Assembly: GCA_002717515.1 (NCBI GenBank) | Contig: PBEC01000017.1 | Coordinates: 73,159 to 137,158, forward strand | Length of the DNA stretch: 64,000 bases | Direction: 5' to 3' | From: Flavobacteriales bacterium | GTDB taxonomy: Bacteria > Bacteroidota > Bacteroidia > Flavobacteriales_C > GCA-002722245 | Shown: positions 1 through 7,994 of the stretch, in pieces | Numbering within the stretch: position 1 is the first letter of the stretch | Layout of the letters: the number at the start of each line of letters is the position of its first letter | The notes under the pieces: generated by a model | What the model saw: only the letters and a program-made list of their open reading frames with translations | The model's database searches: none | What the model was told of the DNA's origin: nothing | Position numbers and translations under genes: made by a program

Positions 1-705
1 TGCAACAAAGGCATTGTACAAATACATTTTCTCCTCAAGACTTAAATTCTCTTCTTTAAAAGCAGGAAGCGACGAATATAAAAATGAATTCACAATTTCA
101 AAATCTGCTGAATTTCGAGTAAAACCCAATTTGATATACAAACCGTAAAGTTTGGAACTTAAGTTACTAAAAGTATTAATGTTTGTAAGTTTTTTAACAA
201 GCTCCTCACCTTCAGGAACTAAACCGTCAATTCTATTTTGAATGTCCTTTTTAACAATTTTTGATATTAGTTTCTTTTCTAGGTTATGAATGTCGAGCAA
301 AAGAATGTTTTTTTCGTATTTCTTGGCCAATTCTTTTCCCTTTTCTAAGGTTTTATAAGATTGCTGATAAAGACAACGGTTATATAATATTGTTGCATTA
401 TCGATAATCTCCCGAATGCTTAGAGCAATATCGTTACCTGAATGAAGCATTCGAAGACTAGCCATAATTTGCTTGTACAAATTTTGTTTCAAATTTGGAA
501 GCTGGGAAGGCTTTAAGGTTTTGTCCTTACTCAAAATCTTTTGCTCGTTGTAATTGGTTTGATTATTAATCAAATCAAAAAGCTTTAAAAATTTTGCATT
601 TTCGCCTCCTTTATGCCTTGAAGCATACAATTTAAAATGACGCTTTTCTCCTTTATTTAAACTCTGAATCAATTGAAAAAGCTGGTCCGAATTCTTGTTA
701 GACAT
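1..705 (-). CDS. Conserved hypothetical protein, C-terminus outside the window
   Basis: The minus strand is open from an ATG at 703-705 to the window edge, giving 235 codons with no stop. The protein starts MSNKNSDQLFQLIQSLNKGE and is rich in Lys, Leu and Asn. It looks all-helical, with TPR-like alternation (for example ILYNRCLYQQSYKTLEKG around residue 110). There is no signal peptide or membrane segment in the visible part, so it is probably cytoplasmic. Proteins beginning this way are, to my memory, common and unnamed in Flavobacteriales; I assign no function. It is divergent from leuA, sharing the 443-base upstream gap. The reading frame and coding character are clear; the function is unknown. 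Confidence 0.75.
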   Translation of the reverse strand, partial: MSNKNSDQLFQLIQSLNKGEKRHFKLYASRHKGGENAKFLKLFDLINNQTNYNEQKILSKDKTLKPSQLPNLKQNLYKQIMASLRMLHSGNDIALSIREIIDNATILYNRCLYQQSYKTLEKGKELAKKYEKNILLLDIHNLEKKLISKIVKKDIQNRIDGLVPEGEELVKKLTNINTFSNLSSKLYGLYIKLGFTRNSADFEIVNSFLYSSLPAFKEENLSLEEKMYLYNAFVA

Positions 706-1148
706 AATAACGATATTTTACATTACCTGTTTTGAAATGCAATATATACAATACTTTTGTAGCATTAAAGTTTTAAATTCATCTTTTTTGTGTTCTTATA
801 CAACGTATGAATATTCAGAATTATCAAAAAGATTTTTAAAAACAAACCCTGAAAGAAAATTTGTTCTTTTTCTCAAACCACCTCAAACATCAACCAAAAA
901 GTAGTTATTTCTCTTTTTTTCTGAGCTTAATTCCCAAATCACATTGTTAACAACAGCTTTATAATTAAGATTAAAAGAACTAATAAAAAAAACATAAAAA
1001 ACTAAACTACAACAACTTAACCTCTCTTTACAAAAAATAACAATTAAAAAACATCAGTTGTACATTGTATTAAAATATCAAGGTTGATTTTTTAATACTC
1101 AACTTCAATTTTATATTAGGGTTTTGCTTAAAAACTAAACGGTATTTT
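706..1148. other. Intergenic region, probable long leader of leuA
   Basis: This 443-base AT-rich gap separates the divergent hypothetical gene from leuA. It holds one good promoter match pointing towards leuA (731-759), which would leave a leader of about 385 bases. A perfect 10-bp palindrome TTGTTAACAA lies at 944-953, a possible operator. The short open frames here have no homology-like composition or leucine-rich run, so I see no classical attenuation peptide. No riboswitch consensus was recognised. Confidence 0.4.
731..759 (+). promoter_or_regulatory. Bacteroidota-type promoter upstream of leuA
   Basis: TTTG at 731-734 is followed after 17 bases by TACTTTTG at 752-759, matching the TTTG/TAnnTTTG consensus of the Bacteroidota primary sigma factor. 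Transcription would start near 766, about 385 bases before leuA. It is the best match in the gap; nothing comparable was seen closer to leuA. Confidence 0.5.
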
Positions 1149-2291
1149 ATGAGTGATAAAGTATACATTTTTGATACAACCTTAAGAGACGGGGAGCAAG
1201 TCCCAGGATGTAAATTGGTTACGGAGGAAAAAATAATAATCGCAAAAAAGCTCGAAGAATTGGGAGTTGATATAATTGAGGCGGGATTCCCTATTTCCTC
1301 ACCAGGAGATTTTAAATCGGTTGTAGAAATTTCAAAAGCAGTTAAAAACCCCACGGTATGTGCTCTAACTCGCGCTGTTGAAAAAGACATTGACGCTGCA
1401 GGGGAAGCTTTGAAATTCGCAAAAAAAGGTAGAATTCATACTGGTTTAGCAACTTCTGAAATGCATCGTCAACATAAGTTAAGAATGACAGCTGAACAGG
1501 TTATAGAAAAAACATCTTTTGCTGTAGCTCATGCAAAAAAGTACGTAGAAGATGTTGAGTTTTACGCCGAAGACGCCGGAAGAACTGAAAATGAATACCT
1601 TGCTCGTGTTTGTGAAGCTGCGATAAAATCCGGAGCTACTGTTTTAAATATCCCTGACACCACCGGTTATTGTTTACCAGATCAGTATGGTGCCAAAATA
1701 AAATACCTTAAAGAAAATGTAACAGGGATTCACAAAGCTATTCTTTCAACTCATTGTCACAACGACTTGGGGCTCGCTACTGCTAACTCCATCTATGGTG
1801 CTGTAAATGGTGCACGTCAAATCGAGTGTACAATTAACGGAATTGGAGAAAGAGCTGGAAATACTGCCTTAGAGGAAGTTGTTATGATTATGCGTCAGCA
1901 ACCCAATTTAGGACTACACACAGACATTCAAACGCCTCAACTAAATTCCATCTCGAAACTGGTTTCTGAAATGATGCAAATGCCCGTACAACCCAACAAA
2001 GCTATTGTCGGAGATAACGCTTTTGCCCACTCTTCGGGAATACACCAGGATGGAGTAATTAAGCACAGAGAAAATTATGAAATTATCGACCCGAAAGATG
2101 TGGGAGTTGATCATTCTGCCATCGTATTAACTGCACGTTCGGGAAGAGCTGCTGTTGCATACAGAGCAAAGCTTTTGGGATATGAGCCTACCAAAGACGA
2201 ATTAAACATCATATATCAAGAATTTTTAAAAGTTGCTGATACCAGAAAGGAGGTAAATGATGATGAACTATTAAAGCTTCTTAAAACTTAG
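1149..2291 (+). CDS. leuA: 2-isopropylmalate synthase, short form without regulatory domain
   Basis: LeuA condenses acetyl-CoA with 2-oxoisovalerate, the first committed step of leucine synthesis. The catalytic HMGL-like TIM barrel is complete: DTTLRDGEQ at residues 9-17, the metal ligands in THCHNDLG (His202, His204) and GERAGN at 233-238. At 380 residues it is far shorter than enterobacterial LeuA (about 520). It ends soon after the linker subdomain, so the C-terminal allosteric leucine-binding domain is missing. Bacteroidota often carry such short forms, sometimes beside a second full-length copy; feedback-insensitive activity is my inference. Homocitrate or citramalate synthase are related alternatives, but the leuCD genes directly downstream favour leucine synthesis. 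The ATG fits the family start. leuC follows after 49 bases. Confidence 0.9.
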   Translation: MSDKVYIFDTTLRDGEQVPGCKLVTEEKIIIAKKLEELGVDIIEAGFPISSPGDFKSVVEISKAVKNPTVCALTRAVEKDIDAAGEALKFAKKGRIHTGLATSEMHRQHKLRMTAEQVIEKTSFAVAHAKKYVEDVEFYAEDAGRTENEYLARVCEAAIKSGATVLNIPDTTGYCLPDQYGAKIKYLKENVTGIHKAILSTHCHNDLGLATANSIYGAVNGARQIECTINGIGERAGNTALEEVVMIMRQQPNLGLHTDIQTPQLNSISKLVSEMMQMPVQPNKAIVGDNAFAHSSGIHQDGVIKHRENYEIIDPKDVGVDHSAIVLTARSGRAAVAYRAKLLGYEPTKDELNIIYQEFLKVADTRKEVNDDELLKLLKT

Positions 2292-2340
2292 TTAAACTCT
2301 CTGACGAGATTAATTTACTACTACACAAACAAAAATTATT

Positions 2341-3750
2341 ATGGGAAAAACATTATTTGATAAAATTTACGACAAGCATGTTGTTTCGTCCATCCCAGAC
2401 GGACCTGACGTTTTTTACATTGATGTCCAGTATATACATGAAGTCACATCACCTCAAGCATTTGCGGGATTGAGAAAAAGAGGTATACCAGTTGCACGAC
2501 CAAATCAGGTTTGTGCAACACCGGACCATAACGTACCAACAGAAAACCAACATTTACCGATTCAAAATGAATTATCGAGACACCAAGTGGCAACACTTGT
2601 AAAGAACTGTCAAGATTTTGGAATCGATTTATACGGTTTGGAACATCCTTTTCAAGGGATTGTTCATGTTGTAGGACCAGAATTGGGTATTTCAAAACCT
2701 GGAATGACTATGGTTTGTGGAGATTCTCATACTTCAACTCACGGTGCATTCGGTTCAATTGCATTCGGAGTAGGAACTTCAGAAGTAGAAATGGTATTGG
2801 CTACACAGTGTTTAATGCAGCAGCGTCCTAAAAAAATGAGAATTACAGTTGATGGAACTGTACGTAAAGGAGTTACCGCAAAAGACATCGTTTTATACGT
2901 TATTTCAAAAACTACTGCTGCAGGTGGAACTGGTTATTTTGTTGAGTTTGCAGGTTCTGCATTCAGAGATCTTTCAATGGAAGGAAGAATGACTGTTTGC
3001 AATATGTCAATTGAAATGGGAGCACGTGGCGGTTTAATAGCTCCAGATCAAACTACTTTTGATTACGTAAAAGGAAGAGAATTTGCTCCTAAGGGCGCAG
3101 ACTGGGATAAGGCTTTAGCGGAGTGGGAAGAACTTTATTCAGATGAGGATGCTGTTTTTGATAAGGAATATAATTTTGATGCAGCAGACATTGAACCAAT
3201 GATTACCTATGGAACAAATCCAGGAATGGGTATTGGTATCACACAAAAGATTCCAACTGCAGCAGATATAGGATCAACAACTGTAAAAGAGGTTGAATCT
3301 TTTGATAAAGCCATGGAGTACATGGATTTTAAACCCGGTGAAGTTATGCTGGGCAAACCTATTGATTATGTTTTCGTTGGATCTTGTACGAACGCAAGAA
3401 TCGAAGACTTTAGAGAAGTTGCCGAAATCGTGAAAGGCCGACAAAAAGCTGAAAACGTCACTGCATGGCTTGTCCCAGGTTCAAAGCAGGTTGAAAAACA
3501 AATCTACGAAGAAGGTTTGGCTGAAATCATAGAGGCAGCTGGTTTTAAAATACGTCAACCAGGTTGTTCTGCTTGTTTGGCTATGAATGACGACAAGGTA
3601 CCTGCTGGAGCTTATTGTGTGAGTACTTCAAACAGAAATTTTGAGGGGCGACAAGGTCCTGGAGCCAGAACCATGCTTGCATCTCCCTCGACAGCGGCAG
3701 CAACAGCCATAGCTGGAAAAATTGCTAATCCTTCAGATTTTATTGACTAA
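2341..3750 (+). CDS. leuC: 3-isopropylmalate dehydratase, large subunit
   Basis: With LeuD this forms isopropylmalate isomerase, which converts 2- to 3-isopropylmalate through a dehydrated intermediate. It belongs to the aconitase family and carries a [4Fe-4S] cluster. The 469-residue length is normal. The three expected cluster cysteines are visible in [11 protein letters not shown] and in [10 protein letters not shown]. Other family signatures are [14 protein letters not shown] and the C-terminal [17 protein letters not shown]. The ATG start gives the usual MGKTLFDKI beginning. leuD follows 10 bases after the stop, so the two subunits are co-transcribed and probably made in equal amounts. 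Nothing is missing or truncated. Confidence 0.97.
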   Translation: MGKTLFDKIYDKHVVSSIPDGPDVFYIDVQYIHEVTSPQAFAGLRKRGIPVARPNQVCATPDHNVPTENQHLPIQNELSRHQVATLVKNCQDFGIDLYGLEHPFQGIVHVVGPELGISKPGMTMVCGDSHTSTHGAFGSIAFGVGTSEVEMVLATQCLMQQRPKKMRITVDGTVRKGVTAKDIVLYVISKTTAAGGTGYFVEFAGSAFRDLSMEGRMTVCNMSIEMGARGGLIAPDQTTFDYVKGREFAPKGADWDKALAEWEELYSDEDAVFDKEYNFDAADIEPMITYGTNPGMGIGITQKIPTAADIGSTTVKEVESFDKAMEYMDFKPGEVMLGKPIDYVFVGSCTNARIEDFREVAEIVKGRQKAENVTAWLVPGSKQVEKQIYEEGLAEIIEAAGFKIRQPGCSACLAMNDDKVPAGAYCVSTSNRNFEGRQGPGARTMLASPSTAAATAIAGKIANPSDFID

Positions 3751-3760
3751 AAACTTAATT

Positions 3761-4351
3761 ATGGAAAAATTCAAAACCATTATATCCCCTGCTGTACCCA
3801 TTACAACAGAAAACATAGACACCGATCAAATTATTCCTGCTCGATTTTTAAAAGCAACCACCCGAGATGGATTTGGGGACAATTTATTCAGGGATTGGAG
3901 ATTTAATAAAAATAATGAACCTATTACTTCTTTTCCTCTTGAAAACCCAAAGTATTCTGGTAATGTGTTAGTTGCTGGTAAAAACTTTGGATGTGGATCT
4001 TCAAGAGAGCACGCCGCATGGGCAATAGCTGACTACGGATTTAAAGTAGTTATTTCATCTGAATTTGCAGATATTTTCAACAACAATGCTCTAAATAATG
4101 GTGTTTTAACAGTTACTGTTACTCCTGAATTTTTAGCCAGTGCTTTTGCTGCAATCGATTCCGATAATAATACTCAAATAAAAGTTGATTTAGAAAATCA
4201 ATTTGTTGAATTAATGGCTACCGGTGAAAAAAATGAATTTCAAATTAATGGCTACAGAAAAGAATGTTTATTGAACGGTTACGATAATATAGATTACTTA
4301 CTGGCTCAAAAGGGTAAAATAGAAGCCTACGAGACAAATAGACAGTCATAA
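3761..4351 (+). CDS. leuD: 3-isopropylmalate dehydratase, small subunit
   Basis: This is the small (swivel) subunit of isopropylmalate isomerase and partners LeuC. The recognisable blocks are [16 protein letters not shown] near the N-terminus, [16 protein letters not shown] in the substrate-binding loop, and [17 protein letters not shown] start it at the ATG at 3761 (196 residues). A longer reading frame from 3722 overlaps leuC and adds residues foreign to the family. The gene closes the leuACD operon, and an intrinsic terminator follows at 4384. leuB, which would complete the pathway, is not beside it and not elsewhere in this window. Confidence 0.96.
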   Translation: MEKFKTIISPAVPITTENIDTDQIIPARFLKATTRDGFGDNLFRDWRFNKNNEPITSFPLENPKYSGNVLVAGKNFGCGSSREHAAWAIADYGFKVVISSEFADIFNNNALNNGVLTVTVTPEFLASAFAAIDSDNNTQIKVDLENQFVELMATGEKNEFQINGYRKECLLNGYDNIDYLLAQKGKIEAYETNRQS

Positions 4352-4383
4352 CCAATAAATTAAATTCATTTAATAGTATTTGA

Positions 4384-4409
4384 GGGTCGATTAATATTCG
4401 ACCCTTTTT
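4384..4409 (+). terminator. Intrinsic terminator of leuACD
   Basis: A perfect 7-bp stem GGGTCGA/TCGACCC (4384-4390 and 4398-4404) with a 7-base loop is followed by TTTTT. It sits between leuD and the convergent thioesterase gene. Confidence 0.85.
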
Positions 4410-4425
4410 ACAGGAATCTTTTTCG

Positions 4426-4833
4426 CTACCCTATTCCATTTGCAATTAGCGCCTCTATAACCGCTTTAGGTGACTTTACAGGACGAAACTTATCGTTTAT
4501 AAACACAAGTGTTACCTGAGCCCTACAAACAACCTTACCTGCCTCGTTTAAAGCTCTATTTTGAAAAACAATTTTAGAGGTGGGTAATGATTCAATCCAG
4601 GTTTCAATTGTTAATTCCTCGTCATAAGGAGCAGGAAGAAGATAGTTGATATCAATATTTACCACAGGCATTCCAATACCATCTTTCTCCAGTTCAGCAT
4701 ATACAACTCCAATATTCCTCATAAACTCTACTCTACCAACTTCAAAATATTGAATGTAATTACCATGATAAACAACACCCATTTTATCCGTTTCAGAATA
4801 TCGAACTCTTAACTTCGTTTTATGTACATACAT
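4426..4833 (-). CDS. Hotdog-fold acyl-CoA thioesterase (YbgC/4HBT family)
   Basis: The 135-residue protein is a 4-hydroxybenzoyl-CoA-thioesterase-type hotdog enzyme, expected to hydrolyse acyl-CoA thioesters in the cytoplasm. The family signature RYSETDKMGVVYHGNY at residues 10-25 contains the catalytic Asp (in ETDKMG), followed by YFEVGRVEFMR. The length is normal for YbgC/FadM-type proteins. It converges on leuD across a terminator and diverges from dnaA; no partner gene such as tol-pal is nearby, so the substrate cannot be told. The ATG at 4831-4833 gives MYVHKTKLRVRY, a typical start. A TAnnTTTG-type box on the minus strand (4850-4857) lies 17 bases upstream. Confidence 0.88.
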   Translation of the reverse strand: MYVHKTKLRVRYSETDKMGVVYHGNYIQYFEVGRVEFMRNIGVVYAELEKDGIGMPVVNIDINYLLPAPYDEELTIETWIESLPTSKIVFQNRALNEAGKVVCRAQVTLVFINDKFRPVKSPKAVIEALIANGIG

Positions 4834-5304
4834 GAATAAAAATTTAATACAAAAATATGATTTTCAACATCAAATTCTATGAGTCAAAATTTTTATGCCA
4901 ATAAAAAAAATAAATTTATTCATCACTGTGTCGTATTATTATATTGCATAAAAATAAAAGTTTGAAAATATTTTTTTAAAAAAAACAATAAAAATCTGTT
5001 TATCAGGTTTTAACAATTAATTATGTAAAGAAAAGGTTTTTAAAAAAGATACTAAAAAGCTATAAAGAAATACATTCCGAAAAAAGAGGGAAATTAGCTC
5101 TTAACCTAAGTCAAAAAAAGTTAAAATACAATACCAAAAATATTTTTTTATTCACTTTTTTCGTCCAATATTTGTCCAAGCAAAATCAGGGGAGGAAATT
5201 TATTAATTCCCAACATTTTTTTGAAACTAATTTTTTGAAACAACCGTTTTGGCTTATGTAAGTAAGCCTGACATTTTATTGATATTTTTTAACCTATTTA
5301 TTCA
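4834..5304. other. AT-rich intergenic region upstream of dnaA
   Basis: These 471 bases are very AT-rich and contain no gene. The minus strand carries the box TATTTTTG (complement of 4850-4857) for the thioesterase gene. I looked for TTATnCACA-type DnaA boxes on both strands and found none, so there is no support for an origin of replication here. I found no convincing TAnnTTTG box for dnaA either. Confidence 0.5.
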
Positions 5305-6735
5305 ATGGAGAAAGCACAAAAAGTTTGGAACGATTGTCTATCTGTAATAAAAGACAATGTAAGCCCTAGAAGTTTTCAAACGTGGTTCGAACCAATTAAA
5401 TCGGTTAAGCTTAAAAACAAAATCCTTACTCTACAGGTTCCCAGCCAGTTTTTTTATGAGTGGGTTGAAGAGCACTATGTTGAATTGTTGAAAAAAACAA
5501 TTCAAAAAGAGCTTGGACAGCAAGGCAAATTGGAATACAGTGTTGTGGTTGACAACCACCACAGTAACCAAAAACCTTTTACTGTCAAACTTCCAACCAC
5601 TGATAAACAATCTGTCAAGAACCCTGCTGTTACGATGCCTATCGATTTAAACCAGCAGACTCCCATTAGAAACCCATTCATAATACCTGGGTTGAAAAAG
5701 GTAAATGTGGATTCACAGCTTAACCCGAACTACGCAATTGAAAACTTTGTAGAAGGAGATTGTAACCGTTTAGCCCGTTCGGCAGGATATGCGGTTGCAA
5801 ATAAACCAGGAGGCACAGCCTTTAACCCCTTATTAATTTATGGAGGTGTTGGTTTAGGAAAAACCCATTTAGCAAACGCTATTGGTATTGAAATCAAAAA
5901 GAACCACCCTAACAAAACTGTTCTTTACGTTTCATCAGAGAAGTTTACACATCAATTTATTGACTCTGTAAAAAACAATACTCAAAACGATTTTATTCAC
6001 TTCTATCAAATGATTGATGTGTTAATAATTGACGACGTTCAGTTTTTTGCAGGTAAAGAGAAAACACAAGACGTATTCTTTCACATTTTTAATCACTTAC
6101 ATCAAAACGGTTCTCAACTTGTTTTAACATCGGACAAACCTCCTGTTGAACTACAAGGCATGGAGCAAAGACTTCTTTCTAGATTCAAGTGGGGGTTGTC
6201 TGCAGACTTACAAGCTCCTGATCTGGAAACCAGAATCGCTGTATTGAACAAAAAAATGTATCAAGATGGTATTGATTTACCAAAAGATGTTGTTGAATAT
6301 CTTGCCTATTCGATAACGACAAACATAAGAGAACTGGAAGGCGCTCTTATCTCTTTGATTGCTCAATCGAGTTTAAATAAAAAATCAATCACTTTAGATC
6401 TTGCTAAGCAAATGATTGATAAGTTTGTTAAAAATACGGCTCGAGAGGTATCAATTGATTATATCCAGAAAGTAGTTTGTGACTATTTTAATTTACCTCT
6501 TGAATTAATGAAAAGCAAAACTCGTAAAAGAGAGGTTGTTCAAGCACGTCAAATAGCGATGTATTTTTCAAAACAACTGACAAAATCCTCTTTAGCTACC
6601 ATTGGTGCTCATTGTGGAGGTAAAGATCATGCTACTGTTTTACACGCGTGCAGAACGGTTAACAATTTAATTGATACCGATAAGCGTTTCAGAGTATACA
6701 TTAGTGATATTGAAAAGAAAATTAATCTAAGTTAA
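5305..6735 (+). CDS. dnaA: Chromosomal replication initiator DnaA
   Basis: DnaA binds origin boxes and opens the duplex. All four domains are visible in 476 residues. Domain I (1-80) starts with VWNDCLSVIKDNVSPRSFQTWFEPI. A variable linker covers about 81-140. The AAA+ domain has Walker A GGVGLGKTH at 180-188 and Walker B VLIIDDVQF at 239-247. The C-terminal domain IV carries the box-recognition signature GGKDHATVLHACR near 440-452. The ATG at 5305 matches the conserved N-terminus. The gene is monocistronic, with a strong terminator 25 bases after its stop. dnaN, recF and rpmH are not neighbours, which is common in Bacteroidota. Confidence 0.98.
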   Translation: MEKAQKVWNDCLSVIKDNVSPRSFQTWFEPIKSVKLKNKILTLQVPSQFFYEWVEEHYVELLKKTIQKELGQQGKLEYSVVVDNHHSNQKPFTVKLPTTDKQSVKNPAVTMPIDLNQQTPIRNPFIIPGLKKVNVDSQLNPNYAIENFVEGDCNRLARSAGYAVANKPGGTAFNPLLIYGGVGLGKTHLANAIGIEIKKNHPNKTVLYVSSEKFTHQFIDSVKNNTQNDFIHFYQMIDVLIIDDVQFFAGKEKTQDVFFHIFNHLHQNGSQLVLTSDKPPVELQGMEQRLLSRFKWGLSADLQAPDLETRIAVLNKKMYQDGIDLPKDVVEYLAYSITTNIRELEGALISLIAQSSLNKKSITLDLAKQMIDKFVKNTAREVSIDYIQKVVCDYFNLPLELMKSKTRKREVVQARQIAMYFSKQLTKSSLATIGAHCGGKDHATVLHACRTVNNLIDTDKRFRVYISDIEKKINLS

Positions 6736-6760
6736 TTTTCATAAATAGCAATTTATATAA

Positions 6761-6791
6761 AGGCAACTCAAAAATAGAGTTGCCTTTTTTT
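6761..6791 (+). terminator. Intrinsic terminator of dnaA
   Basis: GGCAACTC/GAGTTGCC, a perfect 8-bp stem (6762-6769 and 6777-6784) with a 7-base loop, is followed by seven T. Confidence 0.92.
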
Positions 6792-6832
6792 ATTGTACAT
6801 GTTACTTTTTAACTGGCTGACATTATACTTTT

Positions 6833-7399
6833 ATGAAGCCGTTTATATTTCTTTTTACAACTATAATACTGAATTCATGTTGCTCTCCTTACTATGTAAA
6901 ATATGTAAATCCACTTTTTCTGGAAGAAACTGGATATGAAAAATCCTGTCTTTTACGACCTTGTAAAAACAACGAAGATTGCAACCCCTATATTCCTTGG
7001 TTAAATTACGAATATGAATATGCCACTAACCATTTTTCAAAATTCGGACTTACTTATATCGGATACAGCAATGTTGCTCTCGTAAATTTTACAGGAAACT
7101 TTATTACAAAAACAAACAACAATTCATCCAATAATAAATTATATGGGATGGGTATGGAAACTCAATTAGGTGTCCTGGATTTTAACGAGTATTATTCCTC
7201 GTTTATTGGTCTGGAATTTAATCATTTTTTCAGCAATAGAAAATATAACCAATTTCATCCAACAATTGGTTTTGCTTTACCTTTAAAATATATTAATGCT
7301 TTCCAAATTAAGGGAGGCTATCAATTCAACACATCCAAAGAATACAACTACTGGACCTTAGGCATAAATTTCAAAATGCCCATATACCCACTTTATTGA
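6833..7399 (+). CDS. Hypothetical lipoprotein, possible small outer-membrane beta-barrel
   Basis: The 188-residue protein starts with a short hydrophobic signal MKPFIFLFTTIILNSCC, with a lipobox-like LNSC at residues 13-16, so it is probably a lipoprotein. The body is rich in aromatic residues and Asn. Its second half has alternating strand-like segments (GMGMETQLGVLDF, FIGLEFNHFF, TIGFALPLKY, IKGGYQFN, WTLGINFKM) ending in a short hydrophobic strand, which resembles a small beta-barrel. A lipid anchor plus barrel is unusual, so one of these two readings may be wrong. It is flanked by dnaA and the convergent TIMP-like gene and has no obvious partner. The family is not recognised. Confidence 0.6.
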   Translation: MKPFIFLFTTIILNSCCSPYYVKYVNPLFLEETGYEKSCLLRPCKNNEDCNPYIPWLNYEYEYATNHFSKFGLTYIGYSNVALVNFTGNFITKTNNNSSNNKLYGMGMETQLGVLDFNEYYSSFIGLEFNHFFSNRKYNQFHPTIGFALPLKYINAFQIKGGYQFNTSKEYNYWTLGINFKMPIYPLY

Positions 7400-7406
7400 T
7401 AATATT

Positions 7407-7994
7407 TTATTTCATTTTTTTTATCACAAAGTATCCTATGAGCATGAACAGCAACCCCACTCCGAGAAGAATGGGAACTAATTTTGGGTCAACTTTTTGA
7501 TATTTTTTTGGAAGCAACTCTTTTTCTCCAAAAGACTTAAGAGTAAAGTTTTCTTTTAAAAAGGCCAAGTCGTCTTTAAAACTACTTCCTCGAATGTCTT
7601 GAAAATAATCGATTTGATCTTCCGGAATTTGTTTTCTACTATGACCACAAATCGAAAGTCTTAATTCCTGTGCATTATTCAAAAAACCATATATTATCCA
7701 ATATTCTCCCTTTGAAACATGAAGGCCCCCATCGGAGCAAGGAGTATACAAAACAATATTTTTTTCCTTCGAAAACCCTTTAAATATGAAAATTGGCTGA
7801 AACGAAAATTTTTCATTTTCACAATCAAAATCAGTTTCGACTTTACCGTAAGCAATAAAGTCATAATGTCCACACTGCTCTAAACTGAGCTTTGGTAAAA
7901 CATCACAAACAACTGCGTAAGAGGAATGATAAAAAAGTACTAAAAAAAATAAACTACCTAACCATAAATTGTTTAACTGAACTTTTTTCCTCAT
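7407..7994 (-). CDS. Membrane-anchored exported protein with TIMP/NTR-like domain
   Basis: The 195-residue protein has an N-terminal signal (NNLWLGSLFFLVLFYHSSYA) and a C-terminal hydrophobic anchor (LVPILLGVGLLFMLIGYFVI) followed by KKMK. Between them is a small Cys-containing domain with CDVLPKL, FIAYGKVE, YTPCSDGGLHVSKGEYW and LSICGHSR. This pattern (Cys near the mature N-terminus, a glycine-rich turn, a later C-x-R type motif) recalls tissue-inhibitor-of-metalloproteinase or netrin-type domains seen in Bacteroidota. That is a resemblance, not a firm assignment. It overlaps the 3' end of the upstream T9SS gene by 41 bases, so the two are probably translationally coupled. Function unknown. 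Confidence 0.65.
   Translation of the reverse strand: MRKKVQLNNLWLGSLFFLVLFYHSSYAVVCDVLPKLSLEQCGHYDFIAYGKVETDFDCENEKFSFQPIFIFKGFSKEKNIVLYTPCSDGGLHVSKGEYWIIYGFLNNAQELRLSICGHSRKQIPEDQIDYFQDIRGSSFKDDLAFLKENFTLKSFGEKELLPKKYQKVDPKLVPILLGVGLLFMLIGYFVIKKMK

Noticed and set aside
695-904. Small plus-strand frame at the start of the leuA leader
   Set aside because: It overlaps the start of the divergent gene, contains the promoter, and has no coding character.
3722-3760. Upstream start of leuD inside leuC
   Set aside because: It adds 13 residues foreign to LeuD; the ATG at 3761 is followed directly by the family N-terminus.
4834-5304. Possible origin of replication before dnaA
   Set aside because: No DnaA boxes on either strand and none of the usual neighbours dnaN or recF; only AT-rich DNA remains.
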